A stretch of DNA of 44,201 nucleotides, taken from Guptibacillus hwajinpoensis (GTDB lineage: Bacteria > Bacillota > Bacilli > Bacillales > Bacillaceae_J). The stretch lies in the NCBI GenBank assembly GCA_016841285.1, contig JAENZK010000003.1:1-44201 (forward strand), written 5' to 3'. Below, one piece after another: positions 8,580 through 16,737 of the stretch. Numbering within the stretch: position 1 is the stretch's first letter; every line of letters begins with the position of its first letter. The translations under genes and the position numbers were made by a program. The notes under the pieces were generated by a model that was not told the origin of the DNA, did not search any database, and was given only the letters and a program-made list of their open reading frames with translations.

Positions 8580-9359
8580 ATGGTTCAACATAAATATGAA
8601 GCTCCCGCGGTTTTTCAAGCCTCAAGAGTATTAAAATTTTTAAGTAGATATAAGTATGGAAACAGCACTTTAACACAAATCAGTGAAACTCTAGGATTAA
8701 ATAAGAGTACATGTTTAAGGATTTTAAAAACCTTGGAGGAAGCAGATTTTGTATCATTCAATTCTTTTAGAAAAACATATAGCCTCGGTCCTTACCTTGT
8801 TGTTCTTGGGAGTAGAGCATTTGAGCAGATAGATTACTTATCCTTGTCAAAATCATTCCTAAAACGGTTAGTCGATCTTACTTGCTTAACAAGTGTTCTT
8901 GTGGATAGAGTAAGTAATGATAGATTAGTATATGTAGCAAAAGAAGAAATAAATGAAGCCCATAGGATCAATGTTTCAGTTGGGAACCAATTTAAGATAG
9001 CTGAGATTTCTTATGGAATGTGGTTTTTAGCTTATATGAATGAAAAAGAAAGAATGAAGTATATAAACAAAGGTCTACGTCAAGTTACTCCTTGCACTAT
9101 AACAGACGTAAAAGAATATATACATAAGATGGAGCTTGCTAAGGAGCAAGGATACATAGTTAGTAATGAGGTATATGTCACGGGGATTACTGGTATATCT
9201 GCTCCAATCTTTAAAAATAGTGGAGAGGTTGGTTCAGTAATTGCATGTATAGGATTTTCCACTATGAGACAAAGTGAAGTCCAAAATGCTGTCGAAAGTG
9301 TAATGAGAGTTGCAAAGGAATTTAACGAAATGCTTTCACTTCAATTTATAAATCAATAA
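8580..9359 (+). CDS. IclR-family transcriptional regulator (copy 1)
   Basis: A 259-residue IclR-type regulator from ATG 8580, chosen because GAAAGGA ends 9 bases upstream; a longer in-frame extension to 8541 has no ribosome site. The N-terminal winged helix-turn-helix contains STLTQISETLGLNKSTCLRI and LKTLEEADFV. The effector domain includes SVGNQFKIAEISYGMWFLAY, then GITGISAPIFKNSGEVGSVI near the C terminus. It is a close tandem paralogue of the next gene, sharing most residues along the whole length, so the pair arose by duplication. Family members usually repress catabolic operons until an effector acid binds. The position before the catabolic operon, and the shared promoter boxes at 8355, 12405 and 30620, make this gene a candidate controller of all three. 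Confidence 0.9.
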   Translation: MVQHKYEAPAVFQASRVLKFLSRYKYGNSTLTQISETLGLNKSTCLRILKTLEEADFVSFNSFRKTYSLGPYLVVLGSRAFEQIDYLSLSKSFLKRLVDLTCLTSVLVDRVSNDRLVYVAKEEINEAHRINVSVGNQFKIAEISYGMWFLAYMNEKERMKYINKGLRQVTPCTITDVKEYIHKMELAKEQGYIVSNEVYVTGITGISAPIFKNSGEVGSVIACIGFSTMRQSEVQNAVESVMRVAKEFNEMLSLQFINQ

Positions 9360-9362
9360 AGA

Positions 9363-9424
9363 AGTAATGAATTGTATTTCAGTAATATGTTTATGGTTGA
9401 AAAGATGATAAAATATTCATTACT
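9363..9424. repeat. 10-bp inverted repeat between the two iclR genes
   Basis: AGTAATGAAT (9363-9372) and ATTCATTACT (9415-9424) are perfect inverted arms 42 bases apart. They start 3 bases after the first iclR stop codon and lie upstream of the second iclR. There is no T-run after the stem. It may be an operator pair for autoregulation or an intercistronic stem-loop. Confidence 0.45.
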
Positions 9425-9510
9425 AATACTGAGGATAATAACCATATAGTTTTAGGAGGAATTGTAATATTTCTTATTTAAAATATATAAATGAAAGGAA
9501 TAGAAAAACG

Positions 9511-10287
9511 ATGTCAGCTAAATATGAAGCACCAGCTGTTCTACAAGCCTCAAAGATTTTAAAGTTACTAAGTAGATACAAGTATGCAAACAGTACTTTG
9601 ACACAAATAAGTGATGCTCTTGAAATAAATAGGAGTACATGTTTAAGAATTTTAAAAACATTAGAAGAGGTGGATTTTGTTTCATTTAATACTGCTACAA
9701 AAACATATAGCTTAGGAACTTACCTAGTTATTCTAGGCAGTAGAGCATATGAGCAGATAGATTATTTATCTATGTCAAAATCTTTTCTAAAGAGACTGAC
9801 AGTGGAGACATCTCTAACAAGTGCACTAGTGGATCGAGTAAGTACCGATCGTTTAGTGTATATCGCTAAAGAAGAACTGCCAGAAGCGCACAGGGTAAAC
9901 TTGTCAGTAGGAAATCAATTCAAGATAACTGAAATTTCTTATGGTATGTGGTTCCTTGCTTACATGGATGAAAAAGAAAGAATGGAGTTTTTAAACAAAG
10001 GATTACGCCGAATGACACCACACACAATTACAGAAGTAGTTCAGTACCTTGAAAAAATGGAGAAGGCTAAGGAGCAAGGATACTTAGTAAGTACAGACGA
10101 ATATGTAATGGGAGTAAGCGGTGTTTCAGCTCCTATTTTTAATAGTGAAGGGAGAGTTGGTTCAGTCATTGCCTGTATAGGATTTTCAGCTATGAACCAA
10201 AGTGAAATAGATAATGCTATTGAAAGTGTGAAGAAAATTGCAAGTGAATTTAACGAAATGCTGGCATTTCAATATAAGAAACAATGA
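9511..10287 (+). CDS. IclR-family transcriptional regulator (copy 2)
   Basis: A 258-residue IclR regulator, paralogous to the gene at 8580. The start is ATG 9511 after GAAAGGA, giving MSAKYEAPAVLQASKIL, which matches the paralogue's MVQHKYEAPAVFQASRVL. The helix-turn-helix (STLTQISDALEINRSTCLRI) differs from copy 1 at several positions, including E-I-N-R against G-L-N-K near the recognition helix, so the two could bind similar but not identical operators. The effector domain is also conserved (SVGNQFKITEISYGMW). Heteromeric regulation or divided effector sensing is possible, since IclR proteins act as dimers and tetramers; this is inference. The 285 bases between it and the next coding start contain no clear gene, only a weak TTGACTT at 10417. 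Confidence 0.9.
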   Translation: MSAKYEAPAVLQASKILKLLSRYKYANSTLTQISDALEINRSTCLRILKTLEEVDFVSFNTATKTYSLGTYLVILGSRAYEQIDYLSMSKSFLKRLTVETSLTSALVDRVSTDRLVYIAKEELPEAHRVNLSVGNQFKITEISYGMWFLAYMDEKERMEFLNKGLRRMTPHTITEVVQYLEKMEKAKEQGYLVSTDEYVMGVSGVSAPIFNSEGRVGSVIACIGFSAMNQSEIDNAIESVKKIASEFNEMLAFQYKKQ

Positions 10288-10572
10288 GGATAGAAAGAAA
10301 GGCTTTATATTTTAAGGGAGCTATGCTGAAATTCGACCATTTATTTGTTGCTAGGTAGTTAAGTATATCTAATGCAGTAGGTAAAGAGGAACAGTATACC
10401 GGATCAAAGATATCAGTTGACTTTCATGTTACAGCCTCCTTTCTAAAGTGAGTAGAAAGACATTGACTGGATCATCACACATTTAACTAAGGGTTAATAA
10501 CAATGATTGGCGTGCGGTCTAATAGAACCACTTATTTGTGCTGCAAGCGGTAGCGGTGGAAGGGAGGTTAAA

Positions 10573-11568
10573 ATGAAAAAAATGCAAATTACTCTAAGTA
10601 ACAGAATACAAAAAATTTTAAATATTCAATATCCAATTATTCAAGCTGCAATGAACTGGTTAACAGACGCAAAACTAGTTGCAGCTGTATCTAATGCAGG
10701 AGGAATGGGAGTTATTGGTCCAAATGCTGGGCTAATTGAAGATACCCACTTAAAGTCTACAGAGAAGCTGCGTAACGAAATACGAAAGGTAAACACACTT
10801 ACTGATAATCCCTTTGCATTAAATACATTCTTTCCACCAGATGGTGATATCGAAAAAGAAAACCACTCTCAGAAATTTTTAGACTTAGCTTTTGAAGAAG
10901 GTGTTCTGTATTTTGTTTCAGTGGGTAATATTAACAAAAGATTGATTAAGTCTATAAAAGATCAAGGCGCAACTTTAATTTTTCGTGAATTAACTCCGAC
11001 TGTAGAAGGAGCGAAGATAGCTGAATCTTTAGGAGCAGATGTTATCATAGCAACTGGCTATGATGAGGGAGGAAGGATTCCAAAAAGAGCTATTGGTACC
11101 TTCTCAATTGTTCCAACAATAGTTGATGCTGTAAATATACCAGTTTTAGCAACAGGTGGAATTAATGATATTCGAGCTGTACGTGCAGCTTTAGCATTAG
11201 GTGCTGATGGGGTTTATGTAGGTACAAGGTTTATCGTATCTGACGAATGTCCAGCTGCGGATGAGACTAAGCATGATATCATTAATTCTAATGGTTATGA
11301 TCTAATTTTAGTTTCAGATGAGCACCGTTCTACTCCAAACAATTACGCGAAGATGCTGGAGAAAATGCATTTAAATGGCGCTTCTAGTGAAGAAATCGAA
11401 CAAATAATTGCTCAAGGTGGAGGTGCTCTTTCTGGAATGAGAAATGGAAACTCTTACGAAGGTATTGTAAGTGTAAACACAGCTATTGATAGAATTAAAG
11501 AAATAAAAAGTGTTAAAGACATTGTTGATGAATTGATGGCAGATTACCAAGATAAGGAAGCATATTAA
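10573..11568 (+). CDS. Nitronate monooxygenase-like flavoprotein with His-to-Arg change
   Basis: A 331-residue TIM-barrel flavoprotein of the 2-nitropropane dioxygenase/FabK superfamily. Seen: the N-terminal YPIIQAAMNWLTDAKL and AVSNAGGMGVIG segments, the FMN phosphate-binding ATGGIND around residue 196, and ALGADGVYVGTRF. The start ATG 10573 is 5 bases after GGGAGG; an upstream in-frame extension to 10507 covers that site and is unlikely. In nitronate monooxygenases and FabK the active-site loop usually reads G-x-E-A-G-G-H. Here it reads GYDEGGRIPKR, with Arg168 where the catalytic His normally is. It therefore may not oxidise nitronates; a reductase or other flavin-dependent role on an enoyl or keto intermediate is possible. 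It stands between the regulators and the large catabolic operon. Confidence 0.82.
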   Translation: MKKMQITLSNRIQKILNIQYPIIQAAMNWLTDAKLVAAVSNAGGMGVIGPNAGLIEDTHLKSTEKLRNEIRKVNTLTDNPFALNTFFPPDGDIEKENHSQKFLDLAFEEGVLYFVSVGNINKRLIKSIKDQGATLIFRELTPTVEGAKIAESLGADVIIATGYDEGGRIPKRAIGTFSIVPTIVDAVNIPVLATGGINDIRAVRAALALGADGVYVGTRFIVSDECPAADETKHDIINSNGYDLILVSDEHRSTPNNYAKMLEKMHLNGASSEEIEQIIAQGGGALSGMRNGNSYEGIVSVNTAIDRIKEIKSVKDIVDELMADYQDKEAY

Positions 11569-12400
11569 TTTTATTCTATGGTAATTATTGGATTTATTTT
11601 CGCTTATTAAACTTTTATTATAGTATTTTATTAATTAAATCAGGTCATTCAAGGGTTTTGAACCCATCAGTATCACCTAATTGTCACGTCGAAAAAATGA
11701 GATTCCATTCGATTTACATTCTAAATTTATTCTATGATTTAGTAGGAGAAATCGAACAATTTCTTCAAAAAGCTTAAACGGCCACTGGTTTTAGCAAGTG
11801 GTTGCTTAAGCTTTTTGTATGTGAAAGCTGCAGCAAAGCAAGCATTATTTAATGATGAAAAACAAAAGGCAATACATAATAATCTACTAATCTGGTAAAT
11901 AATCATATCCACTATACTATAAATCAAATATAGAGATTTGGAATTTGAATTATTAAATCCACTTACTAACTATCTTCGGCCACCTCCATTTACGACATAC
12001 TTCTTTTGATTTAAGCCCAATGAATCATTTCTCAACCGATGGAGCAGATTGGAACACATTAAAGATTTGTGCCCATTTGTTTGTGCTGAGAATGTTTAGA
12101 ACATTTAGAGCATCTCGAATTAAGATCAATGATGGCGGAGACATGCCATTTTCCAATCTGAAATACCATATTGTAGTTCATGAAAAGTACTTACAAATAA
12201 AACAGAGTCATGCTTATTTGTTAGATAGATCAATAGTTAAATAGATAAGTTATGAAGACTATCAGTAGCAGCAAACATGAAAAGGCTTCACCCATAGTTG
12301 AGAAATATCTTATCTGAGTTTGGCATGGTGCGTGTGTTTCTTTCGCAAACATAGTGATTAGGACAATTTAGATTTTAGATATTTCAGAATATACAAAAAA
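11569..12400. other. Long non-coding gap with no recognisable gene
   Basis: About 830 bases between the flavoprotein gene and the promoter of the catabolic operon. Apart from the terminator-like hairpin at 11767 and a small GGGTT-ttg-AACCC hairpin near 11650, I see no convincing coding signal. A 74-codon plus frame at 12020-12244 lacks a ribosome site and resembles nothing I know. The irregular composition suggests decayed sequence, possibly from a mobile element. Confidence 0.4.
11767..11816. terminator. Strong bidirectional hairpin terminator
   Basis: AAAAAGCTTAA (11767-11777) pairs with TTAAGCTTTTT (11806-11816), with inner arms CCACT (11782-11786) and AGTGG (11797-11801). A-run and T-run flank the stem, so it can terminate on both strands. 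It is about 200 bases after the flavoprotein stop codon. Confidence 0.75.
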
Positions 12401-12404
12401 ACAA

Positions 12405-12440
12405 TTGACTTCATAATTACCTTGTTATAAAATTTTATAT
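12405..12440 (+). promoter_or_regulatory. Promoter B of the catabolic operon
   Basis: TTGACT (12405-12410), a 17-base spacer and TAAAAT (12428-12433) run into TTTATATAAG. The core TATAAAATTTTATA is a 14-bp palindrome (12426-12439). This matches promoter A and promoter C in -35, spacing and -10 extension, but lacks the upstream GAAAAGTCA arm. The start codon of the operon's first gene lies about 110 bases downstream, leaving a leader of about 100 bases. Confidence 0.7.
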
Positions 12441-12543
12441 AAGAAACTAGATTTTATATATGTAATAAATATTATACAACTAAGATTTCAATACCTATTA
12501 CAATGTATTAAGGAAAAATAATGGAAATAGGAGGTTACATAGC

Positions 12544-13326
12544 ATGGCATTTGTTGAATGGAGTAGAGTGAGAAAAGAGGGAACTATTGCAGAGATTGTA
12601 TTAAATCGTCCCGAAGCAAGAAATGCATTTACTACGGAAATGGCAGCTCAAATTCTTGAAATTTGTCAAACTATTAACGAAAGTGATGTACGTGTTGTTT
12701 TGATTACATCATCTACTGCAAAAGCGTTTTGTTCAGGAGCTGATCTAAAAGAGCGAAACAATATGACAGAAAGTGCTTGGAAGAATCAACACCAGCTATT
12801 CCGCAAAATGTTTAATGCAATTCAGGATATGAAGCAGCCAGTAATCGCTGTTGTTGATGGATATGCCTTAGCGGGCGGTTTTGAAATGACTTTAAATTGT
12901 GACATGATTGTTGCGGCTGAAACAGCCGTATTTGGGTTGCCAGAGGTAACAAGAGGGATTATGCCTGGTTGTGGTGGAACTAGATTACTATCAAAAAGAA
13001 TAGGTGTTCATCGTGCTAAAGAGTGGGTATGTACAGGGAAACTTGTACCTGCCGAAGAAGCCAATCGTGCCGGACTAATAAATATTTTGGCTAAACCAGA
13101 TGAGATTCGCGAAAAGGCCTTAGGATTGGCCGAGAAAATAGCTGCTAATGCACCAATAGCTGTTCAAAATTGTAAAGCATCTGTAGAGGAAATATTCGGA
13201 ATGCCTAACGAGGAAGCTAAAGAAATAGAAGTTGGATATTATGATCGCTGTATCAATACTGAAGATCGTTTAGAAGGCGTTCTTGCATTTGTTGAAAAAC
13301 GGCCACCACGTTTTGTAGGGAAATAA
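12544..13326 (+). CDS. Enoyl-CoA hydratase (crotonase family), first gene of the catabolic operon
   Basis: A 260-residue crotonase. Both catalytic acids are present, Glu114 (GGFEMTLNCD) and Glu134 (FGLPEVTRG), together with the oxyanion-hole segment AFCSGADLKER at 61-71 and a normal VEKRPPRFVGK end. An ATAGGAGG site precedes the ATG. It opens an operon that continues with an acyl-CoA dehydrogenase and HMG-CoA lyase. In leucine breakdown the enzyme between those two steps is a methylglutaconyl-CoA hydratase of this same family, so that role is a natural hypothesis. Ordinary 2-enoyl-CoA hydration is equally compatible with the sequence. Expression is expected from promoter B at 12405. Confidence 0.93.
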   Translation: MAFVEWSRVRKEGTIAEIVLNRPEARNAFTTEMAAQILEICQTINESDVRVVLITSSTAKAFCSGADLKERNNMTESAWKNQHQLFRKMFNAIQDMKQPVIAVVDGYALAGGFEMTLNCDMIVAAETAVFGLPEVTRGIMPGCGGTRLLSKRIGVHRAKEWVCTGKLVPAEEANRAGLINILAKPDEIREKALGLAEKIAANAPIAVQNCKASVEEIFGMPNEEAKEIEVGYYDRCINTEDRLEGVLAFVEKRPPRFVGK

Positions 13327-13379
13327 TGTAAAAAGTGATTTTGAATAATAATAATTTCTGAATAGTAGGAGGTAATAAA

Positions 13380-14555
13380 ATGAGTGCAGTTACAATGAAT
13401 GAGAAGGCTCAATTTCATGAGGAATTAAGAAGAAGTGTTCGCGCAGTTTGTAGTAAATACCCAGATTCTTACTGGAGGGAATTAGATGCAAAGCTTGCCT
13501 ACCCGGAGGAATTTGTTAATGAAATAACTCAAAGTGGGTTTTTAGCTGCATTGATTCCAGAAGAATATGGTGGTTCTGGTCTAGGAATTACAGAAGCTTC
13601 TATTATATTGGAAGAAATTAATCGTTCAGGTGGGAATTCTGGTGCTTGTCATGCTCAGATGTACACCATGGGGACTTTGTTACGCCATGGAAGTGAAAAA
13701 CAAAAAGCAAAATACCTTTCAAAGATTGCCGATGGTTCTTTAAGACTACAAGCATTTGGGGTTACTGAACCAAATACTGGAACTGATACAACTAAATTAA
13801 AAACATATGCAGAGCGCAAAGGGGACAAATACATTGTGAATGGTCAAAAAGTATTTATCTCTCGTGCCGAATATTCAGATTTAATGCTTTTACTTGTTCG
13901 AACCACTCCAATTGAACAAGTTAAGAAGAAAACTGAAGGATTATCTGTTTTACTAGTAGATTTAAAGCAAGCAGTTGGTAATGGCCTAACTATTAAACCA
14001 GTTCGCACTATGATGAACCATGCTACAACAGAACTATTTATTGAAGATTTAGAGGTTCCAGTTGAAAATTTAATTGGCGAAGAAGGTAAGGGTTTTAGAT
14101 ATATACTTGACGGTATGAATGCTGAGCGTATCTTAATTGCTTCAGAATGTATTGGTGACGGTCGTTGGTTTATAGAGAGAGCATCCAAATATGCAAATGA
14201 GAGAGTTGTCTTTAATCGTCAAATTGGTCAAAACCAAGGAATCCAATTTCCAATCGCTCGTGCTCATGTAAATATTGAAGCTGCTGATCTCATGCGTTTC
14301 CGTGCAGCAGAGTTATTTGATGCAGGTATAAAATGCGGAGCTGAAGCCAATATGGCCAAACTATTAGCAGCAGATGCATCTTGGGAAGCTGCGAATGTTG
14401 CATTACAAACTCATGGAGGCTTTGGTTTTGCTGAAGAATATGATGTTGAACGTAAATTTAAAGAAACGAGATTATACCAGGTTGCCCCAATTTCAACTAA
14501 CTTAATCCTTTCATTTGTTGCCGAACATGTACTTGGTTTACCAAGATCGTATTAA
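13380..14555 (+). CDS. Acyl-CoA dehydrogenase with shifted catalytic base
   Basis: A 391-residue FAD-dependent acyl-CoA dehydrogenase that would introduce the 2,3 double bond and pass electrons to ETF. Seen: FGVTEPNTGTDTT (residues 126-138), the middle beta domain, and THGGFGFAEEYDVERKFKETR near 350-370. The common catalytic glutamate of the YEGT motif is absent; the position reads LYQVAPISTN. Instead Glu249 in the AERILIA segment aligns with the base used by isovaleryl-CoA and long-chain dehydrogenases (LERL/QERLLIA). This suggests a branched or bulky substrate. The second dehydrogenase of this operon, at 18991, has the standard YEGT glutamate. The ATG follows TAGGAGG at good spacing; 53 bases separate it from the hydratase. 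Confidence 0.9.
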   Translation: MSAVTMNEKAQFHEELRRSVRAVCSKYPDSYWRELDAKLAYPEEFVNEITQSGFLAALIPEEYGGSGLGITEASIILEEINRSGGNSGACHAQMYTMGTLLRHGSEKQKAKYLSKIADGSLRLQAFGVTEPNTGTDTTKLKTYAERKGDKYIVNGQKVFISRAEYSDLMLLLVRTTPIEQVKKKTEGLSVLLVDLKQAVGNGLTIKPVRTMMNHATTELFIEDLEVPVENLIGEEGKGFRYILDGMNAERILIASECIGDGRWFIERASKYANERVVFNRQIGQNQGIQFPIARAHVNIEAADLMRFRAAELFDAGIKCGAEANMAKLLAADASWEAANVALQTHGGFGFAEEYDVERKFKETRLYQVAPISTNLILSFVAEHVLGLPRSY

Positions 14556-14573
14556 TTCGAGGGGGTTAAGCCA

Positions 14574-15434
14574 ATGAATATTCCTAGTGAAGTAGAAATT
14601 ATTGAAGTTGGACCACGAGATGGTTTGCAAAATGAGCCTAATCCAATAACAACGGAACAGAAAAAAGAATTAATCTCTCAGCTATCAAAAACAGGTATCT
14701 CAAGAATGGAAACAGCGTCTTTTGCCCATCCGAAATGGGTTCCTCAAATGGCAGATTCAGAAGAAATTGCGAATTATTGTAATGAACTTGGTATTACTTA
14801 TGTTGCCTTAACTCCAAATGCAAAAGCTCTGGAGCGAGCGATTCAGGTAAAAGCACCCCAAATTGCATTATTTATTGGCGCGAGTTCTGAATTTAATAAA
14901 AAAAATATTAATAAAACTACATCAGAATCCTTAATCGAATGTGAATCAATGGTAACTAGAGCAAAGGATGCAGGAATGTTCATTCGTGCCTATATTTCAA
15001 TGGCCTTTACCTGTCCATATCAAGGCCATGTTTCCTTCGATGAGGTGAAATATGTTTGTGATAGATTTGTAGGACTTGGTGTTGATGAAATAGATGTCGG
15101 TGATACGAATGGTCAAGCAAATCCGAAAATGGTTTATGAACGCTTTTCTAGATTGCGAGATTTATATCCTGACGCAACTTATGTGGGTCATTTTCATGAT
15201 ACGGAAAAAATGGCCTTAGCCAATGTAATCGCTGCCATGCAAGCTGGTGTTACCAAATTTGATAGTTCGATTGGAGGTTTAGGTGGTTGTCCTTATTCTC
15301 CAGGTGCAACGGGAAATGTGGCTACAGAGGAATTAGTTAACATGCTCATGCGGATGGGTTGTGAAACACAAATTAATTATCAAGAACTCTTAAAAGTGAG
15401 TCCGTTTGCAAAAAGTCTTTCCAGTCGGGTTTAA
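14574..15434 (+). CDS. Hydroxymethylglutaryl-CoA lyase
   Basis: A 286-residue TIM-barrel lyase that cleaves a tertiary 3-hydroxyacyl-CoA by retro-aldol reaction. On HMG-CoA it gives acetyl-CoA and acetoacetate. The signature residues of human and Bacillus (YngG) enzymes are all here: Arg15 and Asp16 (VGPRDGLQNE), Glu46 (METASF), the metal ligands His206 and His208 (GHFHDT), and catalytic Cys239 in GGLGGCPYSPGATGN. Length is normal. The ATG follows GAGGGGG, 18 bases after the dehydrogenase stop codon. It lies next to thiolase and CoA-transferase genes, the usual partners for acetoacetate use. However, no methylcrotonyl-CoA or geranyl-CoA carboxylase is present in this window, so the route to the lyase substrate differs from ordinary leucine catabolism as far as can be seen here. 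Confidence 0.92.
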   Translation: MNIPSEVEIIEVGPRDGLQNEPNPITTEQKKELISQLSKTGISRMETASFAHPKWVPQMADSEEIANYCNELGITYVALTPNAKALERAIQVKAPQIALFIGASSEFNKKNINKTTSESLIECESMVTRAKDAGMFIRAYISMAFTCPYQGHVSFDEVKYVCDRFVGLGVDEIDVGDTNGQANPKMVYERFSRLRDLYPDATYVGHFHDTEKMALANVIAAMQAGVTKFDSSIGGLGGCPYSPGATGNVATEELVNMLMRMGCETQINYQELLKVSPFAKSLSSRV

Positions 15435-15461
15435 ATGTTAATAAAAAATGGAGGGTTTATA

Positions 15462-16658
15462 ATGAAAAATGTAGTAATTATCGATTCTGTTCGTACAGCT
15501 GTAGGTAGGCTTGGCGGTGCTATGAAGGATGTTGAAGTAGATCACTTAGCATCTACAGTTTTAACAGAACTTGTTGAGCGTACAGGAATTGAAAAAAATA
15601 TAGTTAATGAAGTCATTATGGGTCATGGAAAACAAAGTGCTGATTTTCCAAACTTTGCAAGAGTGGCACTTTTACGTGCAGGGTTTCCAATTGAGGTTAC
15701 TGGTTATACAGTTCAGCGTAACTGTGGCTCTGGTTTACAGGCAATTAATAATGGCGCACAACAAATTATGTGTGGCTTAGATGATGTTGTAATCGCTGGT
15801 GGTGCGGAAAGCATGAGTACTGCTCCATTCTATTTCCGAAATATTCGTTATGGATTGGGCGTCGGAAATGTAGAACTATTGGACTCAAATACAGAAAGTC
15901 AAGCGAGGGCACAACCTATCGATATGTTTGGAAGCTACGGAATGGGCGTAACTGCAGAGAACCTGTCAGAGCAATATAATATTTCTCGTACCGAGCAAGA
16001 TGAATTTGCATTAAGAAGTCAAGATAATGCGAAAGATGCAATAAATAAAGGCTTGTTCGCTGGTCAAATTGCAACTGTTGAAATTAAACAGAAAAAGGGA
16101 GAACCGATTAAATATAATGTTGATGAGCATCCAAGGGAAACAACTTTTGAAAAGTTATCGAAATTAAAACCTGTATTTAAAGAAAATGGTACAGTTACAG
16201 CTGGGAATTCTAGTGGAAGAAACGATGGTGCAGCGGCAATATTGTTAATGGATGAAGAAGTTGCGAAACGTTATGGAAAGAAACCAAAAGCAAGAATTAT
16301 TTCGCAAGCGGTTGCGGGTGTCCGTCCGGAAATCATGGGGATTGGACCAGCCCCTGCAACTAGAAAAGCATTGCAGCAAACAGGACTAAAACTAGAAGAT
16401 ATTGGACTTATTGAATTAAATGAAGCTTTTGCTGCACAATCACTTGCTGTTATTAAAGAACTTGAGCTTGACATCAATAAGGTCAATGTAAATGGCGGAG
16501 CTATTGCCTTAGGACACCCAATTGGAGGAACCGGTGCAATAATAATGACAAAACTGTTACATGAAATGGAAAGGCGTGGCGAAAAGTACGGATTAGCAAC
16601 GTTATGTATTGGTGGCGGAATTGGAATTTCAACAATCGTTGAAAATTTACAAGTCTAA
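15462..16658 (+). CDS. Thiolase (acetyl-CoA C-acyltransferase)
   Basis: A 398-residue thiolase that cleaves a 3-ketoacyl-CoA with CoA to release acetyl-CoA, or works on acetoacetyl-CoA. The nucleophilic Cys88 lies in VQRNCGSGLQAI. The later motifs LNEAFAAQ, NVNGGAIALGHPIGGTGA (His) and CIGGGIGIS (second Cys) are complete. I placed the start at ATG 15462, after GGAGGG, rather than at the ATG 15435 directly after the lyase stop codon, which would overlap that ribosome site. Its position after HMG-CoA lyase suggests it handles acetoacetyl-CoA or a ketoacyl-CoA from the SDRs. It is followed by a gap with two alternative hairpins. Confidence 0.94.
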   Translation: MKNVVIIDSVRTAVGRLGGAMKDVEVDHLASTVLTELVERTGIEKNIVNEVIMGHGKQSADFPNFARVALLRAGFPIEVTGYTVQRNCGSGLQAINNGAQQIMCGLDDVVIAGGAESMSTAPFYFRNIRYGLGVGNVELLDSNTESQARAQPIDMFGSYGMGVTAENLSEQYNISRTEQDEFALRSQDNAKDAINKGLFAGQIATVEIKQKKGEPIKYNVDEHPRETTFEKLSKLKPVFKENGTVTAGNSSGRNDGAAAILLMDEEVAKRYGKKPKARIISQAVAGVRPEIMGIGPAPATRKALQQTGLKLEDIGLIELNEAFAAQSLAVIKELELDINKVNVNGGAIALGHPIGGTGAIIMTKLLHEMERRGEKYGLATLCIGGGIGISTIVENLQV

Positions 16659-16710
16659 CTGGTTTGACAAAATGTCTAACTAGCAGTAATTAAAACCAGC
16701 AGACATTTTG
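16659..16710 (+). promoter_or_regulatory. Two interleaved inverted repeats in the operon, alternative RNA folds
   Basis: CTGGTTT (16659-16665) is complementary to AAACCAG (16693-16699), and CAAAATGTCT (16668-16677) to AGACATTTTG (16701-16710). The arms are interleaved (a, b, a', b'), so the two stems cross. The linkers of 2 and 1 bases look too short for both helices to form at once, so they are probably alternative folds. No T-run follows. The element ends 12 bases before the ribosome site of the next gene. Confidence 0.55.
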
Positions 16711-16737
16711 GACTCATTAGTGGAAAGGTGAATGGTA

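Noticed and set aside
10417-10445. Possible fourth copy of the shared promoter at TTGACTT 10417
   Set aside because: The -35 and part of the right arm match, but there is no TANAAT at the right distance and no ATTTTATAT extension.
12020-12244. 74-codon plus-strand open frame before the catabolic operon
   Set aside because: No ribosome site, no recognisable motif, odd composition; likely chance.
16659-16710. H-type pseudoknot before the CoA-transferase gene
   Set aside because: The linkers of 2 and 1 bases are too short to span 10-bp and 7-bp helices, so alternative stems are more likely.
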